A DNA stretch of 14,354 nucleotides, taken from positions 1-14,354 of the forward strand of contig CAYXVU010000158.1 in NCBI GenBank assembly GCA_964468725.1, in the 5' to 3' direction. This document shows positions 7,175 through 13,699 of this stretch, in pieces. The notes below the pieces were generated by a model. That model was given only the letters and a program-made list of their open reading frames with translations, was not told the DNA's origin and searched no databases. The stretch is from CAYXVU01 sp964468725. GTDB taxonomy: Bacteria; Acidobacteriota; Blastocatellia; UBA7656. Positions within the stretch are counted from its first letter, which is position 1; the number at the start of each line of letters is the position of its first letter. Made by a program: the position numbers and the translations under genes.

Positions 7175-8050
7175 TTATGAACCTTCGGCTTCATCTTTCG
7201 GTTGATAGAGGTTGCCGCTATCGCCTGTGATTTGCGGCTTGCCGTGTCGCAAGCCTTCCAGAAACGGCACCGTCCAGCCCATCGCCAAATCCATCAGCGT
7301 CGGCGCGAGCTTATTGAAAAAGTTAATGGCCTGCGCATCGAGCGCCATTACCACTTCGGGTTGCGGGAACCGCGCGCACCGCACAATGGCTCGCGCCATC
7401 TCGCGCGCCGGAAATTTGGGCAGATAGGCGGGCATTTCAAAGCCGGTTTGATTGGCTGACGATTCGAAGATTTCGGTTTCGACCGCGCCCGGAAAGATGG
7501 TGCAGACATCAATCCCTTCGGACATCACTTCTGTTCGCAACGCTTCAGAAAAACCTGCGAGCGCGAACTTACTGGCGCAATAGGCCGTTTCATAGGGCAC
7601 GCCGCGTTTGCCTAAAATCGAAGAGACGTTGAGCATTACCCCGCCGCCCGCTTGCTGACGCATCTGCGGAAGGGCGGCTTTGCAAGCGTAGACCGCCCCC
7701 CAAAAGTTCACCTCCATCAGTTGCCGAAAGTCTTCGATGGACATATTCGAAAACGGCGCGGCAAGCGCAACCCCGGCATTGTTGACCAGCACATCAAGGC
7801 GTCCGAATTTAGTGACCGTTTTGGCAATCAGCCTTTCAACTTGCGCTTGATCGGAAACATCCGCGCGAACGGCGAGGGCTTGGCAGCCTAACGATTCGAT
7901 CTCGCGGGCAACCGCCTGAAGGCGCTCTTGGCGACGACCGGCGACAACGACCGAAGCCCCTGCGCGGGCAAACTCCAGCGCCGTCTGGTGGCCAATGCCG
8001 CTCGTAGCTCCGGTGATGACCGCCGTTGTCCCTTGTAATTTCCGTATCAT
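7175..8050 (-). CDS. Short-chain dehydrogenase/reductase (SDR, classical type)
   Basis: The product has 291 residues with a Rossmann fold. Visible are TGATSGIG (13-20, dinucleotide loop), a basic AGRR after strand 2 (37-40, suggesting NADPH preference), VNNAG (89-93), the catalytic NVSS serine near 143-144 and YCASK (Tyr157, Lys161). After FPGAVETEIF (186-195) the C-terminal region of about 90 residues is longer than in a minimal SDR and contains a hydrophobic stretch near LAPTLMDLAMGWTVPFL, which might contact the membrane. Members reduce or oxidise alcohol/ketone groups; the lipid context suggests an acyl or 3-ketoacyl substrate, but that is inference. The frame extends to an ATG at 8086, which overlaps the -10 box of the promoter, so translation must start later. 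The ATG at 8050 has AAGGAAAG 8 nt upstream. It is the first gene of the minus-strand operon, divergent from phaR. Confidence 0.93.
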   Translation of the reverse strand: MIRKLQGTTAVITGATSGIGHQTALEFARAGASVVVAGRRQERLQAVAREIESLGCQALAVRADVSDQAQVERLIAKTVTKFGRLDVLVNNAGVALAAPFSNMSIEDFRQLMEVNFWGAVYACKAALPQMRQQAGGGVMLNVSSILGKRGVPYETAYCASKFALAGFSEALRTEVMSEGIDVCTIFPGAVETEIFESSANQTGFEMPAYLPKFPAREMARAIVRCARFPQPEVVMALDAQAINFFNKLAPTLMDLAMGWTVPFLEGLRHGKPQITGDSGNLYQPKDEAEGS

Positions 8051-8081
8051 GGCTCGCCCTTTCCTTGCCTTGACGACCCAA

Positions 8082-8109
8082 AGCATAGCAGAGTTTGCTC
8101 GACTGTCAA
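8082..8109 (-). promoter_or_regulatory. Sigma70-like promoter of the SDR/acyl-CoA ligase operon
   Basis: On the minus strand, TTGACA (plus 8104-8109) and TATGCT (plus 8082-8087) are separated by 16 bp. This is a near-consensus pair about 30 bp upstream of the preferred SDR start, predicting initiation near 8075 and a leader of about 25 nt. It is the best promoter match in the window. Confidence 0.7.
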
Positions 8110-8117
8110 GAAAATTT

Positions 8118-8130
8118 TTCGCAAATGCGA
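8118..8130. promoter_or_regulatory. Candidate operator 1: imperfect palindrome TTCGCAAATGCGA
   Basis: TCGCA-AA-TGCGA is a 5+5 inverted repeat placed 8 bp upstream of the -35 box of the SDR operon. It matches the site at 8192-8206 read on the other strand, apart from one inserted base. It is a candidate binding site for a dimeric regulator; which protein binds is unknown. Confidence 0.4.
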
Positions 8131-8191
8131 GATAAAACGGTTAAATCATTCATTTTTAAGCAGATAAAGCTCTATCCTCTTACTTATATCA

Positions 8192-8206
8192 TTCGCATTT
8201 AGCGAA
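8192..8206. promoter_or_regulatory. Candidate operator 2: palindrome TTCGC-ATTTA-GCGAA
   Basis: This perfect 5+5 inverted repeat has a 5-nt spacer. Its reverse complement, TTCGCTAAATGCGAA, matches operator 1 except for one inserted T. It lies between the divergent SDR and phaR promoters, 26 bp upstream of the candidate phaR -35 box, so a regulator bound at both sites could act on both transcription units. Confidence 0.4.
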
Positions 8207-8231
8207 ATTTCAATAGTATTTGTCTTTTTTC

Positions 8232-8261
8232 TTGTTCGCACTTGCAGCATTGTGGTATCCT
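8232..8261 (+). promoter_or_regulatory. Candidate promoter of the phaR-type gene
   Basis: TTGTTC (8232-8237) and TATCCT (8256-8261) with an 18 bp spacer give a moderate sigma70-like match. Initiation near 8268 would leave a 5' leader of about 64 nt that contains the inverted repeat at 8284-8311. Confidence 0.35.
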
Positions 8262-8283
8262 CTGTTTTCATTAGAGATAAAGG

Positions 8284-8311
8284 GGTTGCGATGTCGGTTT
8301 TAACCGCAACC
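8284..8311 (+). promoter_or_regulatory. Inverted repeat in the phaR leader (GGTTGCG ... CGCAACC)
   Basis: Seven-base arms at 8284-8290 and 8305-8311 pair perfectly around a 14-nt loop, which itself contains part of GGTTTTAACC (8296-8305). The repeat ends 12 nt before the GGAG Shine-Dalgarno. It could be an operator for autoregulation by PhaR, since PhaR proteins in other bacteria repress their own genes, or an mRNA hairpin. Sequence alone cannot separate these. Confidence 0.4.
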
Positions 8312-8331
8312 TAGTATTTCATAGGAGAGTT

Positions 8332-8802
8332 ATGGCAAAGAAGGCAAAAGACTCTGACAAGGTGGTAATCAAGCGCTATGGCAACCGTCGGCTCTACAAT
8401 ACAGAGACGAAGAGTTATGTCACCTATCAAGACTTGCTAGGGGTCATCCGCGCGGGACACGACATTCAGGTGATTGATTCGAGCACGAAGGCTGACGTCA
8501 CGAAATCGGTATTGATGCAGATCATTCTTGAAGAAGAAAAGAGTCAGAATAACATCTTGCCCTTGCCATTTTTGTTTCAGTTGATTCGCACCCGCGAAGA
8601 AGCGGTGCAAGACTTTTTCAAGAACTATCTGACCAGCAGCTTCGAAGCTTATTTGAAGACACGGGAAGAGTTTGACCGCCGGTTTCGCGGTTGGTTGGAG
8701 ACGAGCGCATCGGCTCCGCAGATTTGGGAGCGCTTCATTCCCGGCGCGGATGCGATGAAAGACTTTCTCGGCTTGAACAAAAAAGAAGAAGAGCCAAAGT
8801 AA
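8332..8802 (+). CDS. phaR: Polyhydroxyalkanoate synthesis regulator, PhaR-type DNA-binding protein
   Basis: The product has 156 residues. The N-terminal PHB accumulation regulatory domain is recognisable from KRYGNRRLYNT (14-24), continuing SYVTYQDLLGVIRAGHDIQVIDSST, a stretch strongly conserved in PhaR/PhbR-type regulators. The second half (about 75-150) is helical and charged, with a Lys/Glu-rich end. In studied bacteria this protein binds both DNA and polyhydroxyalkanoate granules and releases phasin genes from repression when polymer accumulates. Here a phasin-like gene lies in the divergent operon, and inverted repeats sit between them, so a similar circuit is plausible. No polymerase gene (phaC) is in the window. 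The start ATG has TAGGAGAG immediately upstream. It converges with pnp on a shared hairpin. Confidence 0.9.
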   Translation: MAKKAKDSDKVVIKRYGNRRLYNTETKSYVTYQDLLGVIRAGHDIQVIDSSTKADVTKSVLMQIILEEEKSQNNILPLPFLFQLIRTREEAVQDFFKNYLTSSFEAYLKTREEFDRRFRGWLETSASAPQIWERFIPGADAMKDFLGLNKKEEEPK

Positions 8803-8853
8803 TACAAACTGGCATTTTGCAATGAGGCAGCGAGACTGCCCGATCTTCAGCGA

Positions 8854-8913
8854 CTGAAAGAGCAACTGCGCTGCGTTGAATATCTCCCAACACAGCGCAG
8901 TTTGATCTTTCAG
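8854..8913. terminator. Strong hairpin between convergent phaR and pnp (bidirectional terminator)
   Basis: The arms 8854-8873 and 8893-8913 are complementary over about 20 positions, with one mismatch and one bulge. The sequences are CTGAAAGAGCAACTGCGCTG and, in the other sense, the same with TCAAA for GCAA. The 19-nt loop can pair further through GTTG/CAAC. It lies 51 bp after the phaR stop and 16 bp after the pnp stop. Short T/A-containing sequence flanks it but there is no long T-run. Confidence 0.75.
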
Positions 8914-8929
8914 CCCTACGAGAAGGCGA

Positions 8930-11173
8930 TTATCGTCGCCCTCGAGAGGGCGGACGGCGATCACGATTACCGCCACCGCGATGCGGCCTCTGTTGCCCGC
9001 GTTCTCGGTCTTCGCGGGGAGGACGTGCGCTTTGCCCATCATCACTGAAGTTCGGCTGGCGTTCATCCTCGCCGCCAGCTTCGCGGCGTTCATCTTCTAA
9101 AACCGCGCGCCGCGAAAGTCTGATCTTACCGGACGGGTCAATGTTGATAACTTTGACCAGCAGTTGTTGCCCTTCATGCAACTCGTCGCGCACATCACGC
9201 ACACGATAATCGGCAATCTCCGAAACGTGCAGCAGGCCGTCCGTACCCGGTAAAATCTCAACGAAGGCTCCGAAATCGGCGATGCGATCCACTTTGCCGA
9301 GATAGGTCTTGTTGAGTTCAGGCACCGCTGTCAGCCCCTGAATAATCGCCAAGGCTTCATCGGAACTGGCCTGACTGGTGGACGCAATGTTGACGCGACC
9401 CGAATCTTCGATGTCAATCTTGCAACCCGTCTTTTCGACGATGCCGCGAATGACTTTGCCGCCTGGCCCAATGACATCGCGGATTTTATCCACAGGAATT
9501 TGAATTGTGATAATGCGCGGCGCATATTGACTGATCTCGGCTCGCGGCGTGGCAATGATAGCTTCCATCTTGTCGAGGATATAGAGCCGACCGGCGCGCG
9601 CCTGTTGCAGCGCATCGGCCATGATCTGGGCATTGATGCCCGCAACCTTGATATCCATCTGCAAAGCGGTGATGCCGTCGCGCGTACCTGCGACTTTGAA
9701 ATCCATATCGCCGTAGTGATCTTCGGCTCCGGCAATATCCGTCAGGATGGCGTAACGATTGCCCTCCATCACCAACCCCATCGCTACCCCAGCGACCGGA
9801 GCCTTGAGCGGCACCCCTGCCTCCATCAAGGCCAACGTTCCGCCGCATATGGAAGCCATCGAACTGGAGCCATTTGACTCAGTGATGTCAGAGACGATAC
9901 GAATCGTGTAGGGAAATTCGGTATCGGCAGGCAGAACCGGCTCAATCGCTCTGCGGGCTAACGCGCCGTGACCGATTTCGCGGCGACCGGGTGAGCCGGT
10001 GCGCCCGGTCTCGCCGACTGAAAAGGGCGGGAAGTTATACGACAGCATGAAGCGCCGTTTGATTTCGCCTTTTTCAAGGTCATCCAAATACTGAATGTCC
10101 TCGCTGGTGCCGAGTGTAGTAGTGACGATGGCTTGGGTTTCGCCGCGCGTAAAGAGCGCTGAGCCGTGTGCGCGTGGCAGCCAACCGATTTCGATGGAGA
10201 TGGGGCGAATCTCTGAAAACCTGCGCCCGTCGGGGCGGTGCTTTCGTCCGAGAATATCTTCGCGGAATATCTTCTCTTTGAGTTCGTTGAAGATCGTACT
10301 CGCCATTTTGCGCTTCTCCGGTTCTTCCTCCGGATAAGCGGAGACGGTCTTTTCTTTGAGTTGGTCAATCAGCGAATAGCTCTCCAGCTTGCCGTGTTTG
10401 GCCGTATCGAGCGCATCGCGCATCTCTTCGGCAATGCTGCTCTCAATTTGGCTGAACATCTCCTGATCGAGCTCCGGTTTGACGACCTCTCGCTTGGTGA
10501 CGCCGAGCTTGGCATACATCTCTTTTTGCAAGCGGCAGAGCTTCTTGATTTCGTTATGCCCGAACATCAAGGCTTCGACCATCACCTCTTCCGCAACCCC
10601 CTGCGCGCCCGCTTCGACCATCATGATGGCCTCTTCCGAACCGGCGACGACAAGGTTGATCTTCGATTCGCGGGTCTGGTCATAAGTCGGATTGACGACA
10701 AAGCGATCATCCAACAGCCCGACGCGCACTCCGGCAACCGGCGTCTCGAAAGGGATGTCCGACAAGTACAGCGCCGCAGAGGCTCCGGTAATCGAGAGCA
10801 CATCTGCGTCGTAGAGCTCATCGGCAGATAATACTAAAGCGATGACTTGGGTTTCAGCCCGATAGCCGTCCGTAAAGAGCGGTCTAAGGGGTCTGTCGAT
10901 CAAGCGTGAGGTGAGCGTTTCTCTCTCTGAGGGACGACCCTCGCGCCGAAAATAGTTGCCGGGTATTCGTCCGGCGGCATAGCCATACTCACGGTATTCG
11001 ACCGTAAGCGGAAAGAAGTCAATATCCGGTCTGGGACTCGAACCGACTGCCGAAACCAGCACCATCGTGTCGCCGTAACGCACGAGCACCGCGCCATCCG
11101 CTTGTTTGGCAATCTTGCCTGTCTCAATGGAAAATTCAACTCCTCCAAGTTGGACTGATTCTCTTAACTCCAT
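8930..11173 (-). CDS. pnp: Polyribonucleotide nucleotidyltransferase (PNPase)
   Basis: The product has 747 residues, slightly longer than Escherichia coli PNPase. It is a phosphorolytic 3'-5' exoribonuclease, forms a trimeric ring and is usually part of the RNA degradosome. Domains are RNase PH core 1 (about 10-140, with FRREGRPSERE), the all-helical linker (about 240-320), RNase PH core 2 (about 320-540, with FTRGETQAI 341-349, GSPGRREIGHG and SNGSSSMAS 433-441), KH (about 552-612, GPGG 569-572) and S1 (about 622-691, YLGKVDRIADFGAFVEI). The last 55 residues form an Arg/Gly/Glu-rich tail, absent from minimal PNPases and probably an RNA- or partner-binding extension. The ATG at 11173 has AAGGAG 6 nt upstream. 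It is downstream of rpsO, the conserved S15-PNPase order, but 379 bp away. It may be autoregulated through leader cleavage as in enteric bacteria; this is not shown here. Confidence 0.99.
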   Translation of the reverse strand: MELRESVQLGGVEFSIETGKIAKQADGAVLVRYGDTMVLVSAVGSSPRPDIDFFPLTVEYREYGYAAGRIPGNYFRREGRPSERETLTSRLIDRPLRPLFTDGYRAETQVIALVLSADELYDADVLSITGASAALYLSDIPFETPVAGVRVGLLDDRFVVNPTYDQTRESKINLVVAGSEEAIMMVEAGAQGVAEEVMVEALMFGHNEIKKLCRLQKEMYAKLGVTKREVVKPELDQEMFSQIESSIAEEMRDALDTAKHGKLESYSLIDQLKEKTVSAYPEEEPEKRKMASTIFNELKEKIFREDILGRKHRPDGRRFSEIRPISIEIGWLPRAHGSALFTRGETQAIVTTTLGTSEDIQYLDDLEKGEIKRRFMLSYNFPPFSVGETGRTGSPGRREIGHGALARRAIEPVLPADTEFPYTIRIVSDITESNGSSSMASICGGTLALMEAGVPLKAPVAGVAMGLVMEGNRYAILTDIAGAEDHYGDMDFKVAGTRDGITALQMDIKVAGINAQIMADALQQARAGRLYILDKMEAIIATPRAEISQYAPRIITIQIPVDKIRDVIGPGGKVIRGIVEKTGCKIDIEDSGRVNIASTSQASSDEALAIIQGLTAVPELNKTYLGKVDRIADFGAFVEILPGTDGLLHVSEIADYRVRDVRDELHEGQQLLVKVINIDPSGKIRLSRRAVLEDERREAGGEDERQPNFSDDGQSARPPREDRERGQQRPHRGGGNRDRRPPSRGRR

Positions 11174-11552
11174 ATATTTCTCCTTCTCTTTCCGCTGCGC
11201 GCGTGGAAGATCGGCTCGGCAACCGAAGGCAGGAGGTAATCCGAACCTGCCGTGCGCGCGATTGTAATGAATGAACTTTGGGGGTTACCGATGTGCGGTT
11301 GCCGATTTTGCTCCGCAACAAGGGAAGAGGCCACGCAGAGGCGCGTCATACCCGACATCCTCCGGTGGCCTTCTCTTTCTGGGTTTGTCTGTACAGTGAG
11401 GCGATCCGCCGAATTTGCAAACATCCAACTCGAAAAGGGCTTCGTCGCCCTCTGGTCACCGACCGGCAGCCGACGGCGTGTCGCCGTAGAAACATGGGGG
11501 CGGTTCGCCTCATAGGGGTGCAACCGCTCCCGACCCGTAGCAGACATGTGGT
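11174..11552 (-). other. Long structured rpsO-pnp intercistronic region
   Basis: This is a 379 bp gap without a convincing gene. Read on the minus strand, elements are a tight ACGGCG/CGCCGT hairpin (plus 11473-11487, 3-nt loop), AGGGC-GACGAA-GCCCTTTT (plus 11433-11451, a weak terminator-like hairpin) and a pairing of GTGGCC with GGCCAC (plus 11365-11375 with 11324-11334). The pnp Shine-Dalgarno lies at the end. In other bacteria this spacer holds the rpsO terminator, the pnp promoter and an RNase III processing site. I cannot place a promoter convincingly. Confidence 0.6.
11433..11451 (-). terminator. Weak candidate rho-independent terminator after rpsO
   Basis: On the minus strand a 5-bp AGGGC/GCCCT stem with a 6-nt GACGAA loop is followed by TTTT across plus 11433-11436. 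It starts about 100 nt after the rpsO stop. The short stem makes it weak, which would suit partial read-through into pnp. Confidence 0.35.
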
Positions 11553-11822
11553 CTATTTTCTGATGCCCAGACGACCGATAACTTCTCGGTAACGATTGGC
11601 ATCCTTGCGCCGCAGATAATCCAACAACCGTCGCCGCTGGCTAACCAGTTTCAACAGGCCTCGTCTCGAGTGGTTGTCTTTTTTGTGAGTTTTGAAATGC
11701 TCCGTGAGATCGTTGATCCTCTGTGTCAGCAATGCCACTTGCACTTCCGGCGATCCGGTGTCAGTACCGTGCTTTTTGTACTGGCCGATAATTTCAACCT
11801 TCGCTTCCTTCGCTAACGCCAC
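11553..11822 (-). CDS. rpsO: Small ribosomal subunit protein S15
   Basis: The product has 89 residues, the standard S15 length. It binds the central domain of 16S rRNA early in 30S assembly. Family features are GTDTGSPEVQVALLTQRI near residues 19-36, HFKTHKKDNHSRRGLL (42-57) and LVSQRRRLLDYLRRKD (58-73), including the HxKDxHSRRGL signature that contacts rRNA. The reading frame begins with GTG at 11822 (GTG GCG TTA GCG), a non-ATG start supported by the GAGGAGAG Shine-Dalgarno upstream and by the expected N-terminus MALxKE. It lies between the SPOR-protein gene and pnp on the same strand. S15 often represses its own translation by binding its leader; nothing in the short leader here proves that. 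Confidence 0.98.
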   Translation of the reverse strand: MALAKEAKVEIIGQYKKHGTDTGSPEVQVALLTQRINDLTEHFKTHKKDNHSRRGLLKLVSQRRRLLDYLRRKDANRYREVIGRLGIRK

Positions 11823-11874
11823 TTCTTCGACTCTCCTCTTACAGATGTAAATTTCCGTTCTCTTGAACCGGAGA

Positions 11875-11904
11875 AAAGTACCACACCGCTTCGGGCAGTG
11901 TAAA
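11875..11904 (-). promoter_or_regulatory. Candidate rpsO promoter overlapping a hairpin
   Basis: On the minus strand TTTACA (plus 11899-11904) and TACTTT (plus 11875-11880) are 18 bp apart, about 53 bp upstream of the GTG start. The spacer also contains ACACTGC-CCGAA-GCGGTGT (plus 11883-11901), a 7-bp stem (one G-U) that could end transcription of the SPOR gene, whose stop is 20 bp upstream. Confidence 0.4.
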
Positions 11905-11921
11905 GGCTGTCTTTGAGGGCG

Positions 11922-13268
11922 TTATCGTTCGGTAAGCGATTGCTTGCTGTCGGCGTGAAAGAGTTTGATCTCCGACTCGGAGGTCAGAACGCGGTTCATC
12001 CCTGCGGTCGTCACCACACCAAACTGTGGGCGCTGAATCTGTAACCGCGACTCCCTCTCCATTGCGACATTATGAGCGCCGGGAGATTGCTTTTGCGGTA
12101 AATACTGTAAGCCGTAAGCCAGCTTGGCCTGCGCTTCCGCCAGTTCATGAAACGTAATCTGTCCGGCGGGAACGAACTTCTTCGTTTGTAGGTTGAACCA
12201 ACAAGCGATGGGGTTGATCGCAACCAGTGAGTCAAACCCTTCGGGAGGGCGCTCCTTGTCCAGTTTTATACCCGCACGCCGGTACGGATTAATCCGACTG
12301 TCATAGTTAGGGTCGAGATTGATGGCGCCATTGACGGTCACCGTTCCATTCAGAGTTGGCGCTTGATTGCCGATGTGCAGGCCGTAGCGTCTGCCCGCTT
12401 GCGTTAATTGAACGATAAGGAGTAACCCTTCGTTAGCTGCGATGTAGCAAGCCAACCGAAATGGTGCATCAGTTGAGCCCGCTTCCCCTCCCGCCTGCTG
12501 CATTAAAGCAACCACGTCCAAGACGATCTTGCCAGTAGGGTCAAGGCTTATGAGTTGGCTATCGGCTCCTAAAATCCAGCGCAACCGAACCATTCCTTCA
12601 AGGGTGTTGCCACTGAGCCATAAACCCGGATGTTTTCGAACCGGGTGATGATCGAATCCCTGCCCTATACCTAACAGCCGAACGGCCAAGAGGAAGGGAT
12701 GGTTGCCCGTCAGGTGAGATGAAAGGTATTGAGGCAGAGTGGACATATCTACCGGCTTTGACAATGGAAGCAGGGTTGGAGATGTTGCCCGGGTCAATAG
12801 GACAGGTTGGGGTTGAGTCATCGGGGCTGTCGAAGCTACCTCGGTCAAGTCTCGTGCCTGCGCATCAACAACTTGAGGCTCGGAGCCGCCTCGCCCGTGC
12901 CCGGTTTTTTGATTCGCAGGCCAAGCGGTGGCCTTTCGCAGAGCTTGATGGGGCTTGACAAGGAAGTCTTGAATCAACTTGCGCGCAACCAATTTATGTC
13001 CATAGCTGCGCGCTTGCGTCAGAGTTTGAAAAGCCCCTACGAATACCCGCACCCAGGTGCCACGCTCAGCAATCTCAACCTCAGCAATAAAGACCGCTTC
13101 GCCAACCTCCTGTAGGCGGCTGGCGAACTGTTCGGCAGACTCTCGGTCAAGGAAAGCCCCTACTTGCAAAGTGCAGGGCGTTGCTGGCTGTTGAGCGGCA
13201 GAGTGCGAGCAAATCGAGAGGCTGAACATCAGCAAGAACGTTGCGGATCGTGACCGTTTCACTCCCAT
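11922..13268 (-). CDS. Secreted SPOR-domain protein with an HELAEA-motif C-terminal domain
   Basis: The product has 448 residues. The N-terminus MGVKRSRSATFLLMFSLSIC up to about Ala25 is a Sec signal peptide (basic start, hydrophobic core, SAAQ end), so it is periplasmic or extracytoplasmic. Residues about 32-105 (CTLQVGAFLDRESAEQFASRL to VRVFVGAFQTLTQARSY) form a SPOR repeat, which binds denuded peptidoglycan at division sites. A low-complexity linker (about 106-185) follows. The C-terminal half is unrecognised by name, but has INLDPNYDSR (316-325), then ITFHELAEAQAKLAYGL (371-387) and GAHNVAMERE (397-406). This order recalls zinc-peptidase effector domains of the M91 type, with HELAEA in place of HExxH, so activity is doubtful. 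The start at 13268 is chosen over upstream ATG/TTG codons because GAGAGGG precedes it and the signal peptide begins there. The gene appears to be monocistronic, with its own promoter. Confidence 0.8.
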   Translation of the reverse strand: MGVKRSRSATFLLMFSLSICSHSAAQQPATPCTLQVGAFLDRESAEQFASRLQEVGEAVFIAEVEIAERGTWVRVFVGAFQTLTQARSYGHKLVARKLIQDFLVKPHQALRKATAWPANQKTGHGRGGSEPQVVDAQARDLTEVASTAPMTQPQPVLLTRATSPTLLPLSKPVDMSTLPQYLSSHLTGNHPFLLAVRLLGIGQGFDHHPVRKHPGLWLSGNTLEGMVRLRWILGADSQLISLDPTGKIVLDVVALMQQAGGEAGSTDAPFRLACYIAANEGLLLIVQLTQAGRRYGLHIGNQAPTLNGTVTVNGAINLDPNYDSRINPYRRAGIKLDKERPPEGFDSLVAINPIACWFNLQTKKFVPAGQITFHELAEAQAKLAYGLQYLPQKQSPGAHNVAMERESRLQIQRPQFGVVTTAGMNRVLTSESEIKLFHADSKQSLTER

Positions 13269-13475
13269 CACACCCTCTCTTTCGATACGGTTGGGAAAAG
13301 GGCTCATCAAGGAACGAGGGCGGCAACAGAGATACTGACCTGCTGATTGATTTGGAGTTTATAGTTGGAGGGCAAACCCCAAAAAGCGACTCGGAGATGG
13401 CGGCACGGAGGAGGAAAACGTCAGGTCGCCAATCACCAACCTACTGATCCTTCGGTTCGCCAGAAGACGGCGTTA

Positions 13476-13503
13476 ATGGTAGCAAATATGAGGCGAGAGT
13501 CAA
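13476..13503 (-). promoter_or_regulatory. Candidate promoter of the SPOR-domain gene
   Basis: On the minus strand TTGACT (plus 13498-13503) and TACCAT (plus 13476-13481) are separated by 16 bp in an AT-rich patch. Initiation near 13469 would give a 5' leader of about 200 nt. Confidence 0.4.
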
Positions 13504-13571
13504 TAATATAATTGGCTCTTCATCAGCCAGATAGACTGGATAGCAGGCATCACGGCGGTTTGAGAAACCGG

Positions 13572-13600
13572 TTGTTTGTATATCCTGTTTGCGGTAGACT
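13572..13600 (+). promoter_or_regulatory. Weak candidate promoter for the plus-strand gene
   Basis: TTGTTT (13572-13577) and TAGACT (13595-13600) lie 17 bp apart. Initiation near 13607 would start the transcript just before the hairpin at 13613-13657. The match is weak; it is listed because its position fits the structured leader. Confidence 0.25.
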
Positions 13601-13612
13601 GAGCCGTGTTGG

Positions 13613-13657
13613 AACCCCTGTTTAAGCGACCTTTTCACTGGGCGTGATACAGGGGTT
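13613..13657 (+). terminator. Terminator-like hairpin at the head of the leader (AACCCCTGT / ACAGGGGTT)
   Basis: Nine-base arms at 13613-13621 and 13649-13657 pair perfectly around a 27-nt loop and run into TTGTCTTT. No plus-strand gene ends upstream, so it is more likely a leader hairpin or attenuator than a gene-end terminator. Its ACAGG could alternatively pair with CCTGT (13803-13807) in the ribosome-site hairpin. Confidence 0.45.
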
Positions 13658-13699
13658 TTGTCTTTGTGAACGAGTGAGAGGGTGAAGATACCCTATATC

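Noticed and set aside
8051..8086. Upstream ATG (8086) as the SDR start
   Set aside because: The codon overlaps the -10 box of the operon promoter, and the added residues are not part of the SDR fold.
8437..9093. 218-residue minus-strand frame spanning phaR, the hairpin and the pnp end
   Set aside because: It crosses the convergent terminator and overlaps two well-supported genes; no Shine-Dalgarno and no family resemblance.
11164..11547. 127-residue frame filling the rpsO-pnp spacer
   Set aside because: Its composition (Arg/Ser/Pro-rich, no domain) looks non-coding and the start has no ribosome site. Only a shorter internal start has a GGAGG, which I kept as a remark rather than a gene.
13060..13310. 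Longer SPOR-protein start at TTG 13310 or ATG 13307
   Set aside because: These starts put 13-14 polar residues before the signal peptide and lack a Shine-Dalgarno; the ATG at 13268 has one.
13441..13638. 65-residue minus-strand frame upstream of the SPOR gene
   Set aside because: It covers the candidate SPOR promoter and the leader hairpin, has no ribosome site and no recognisable sequence.
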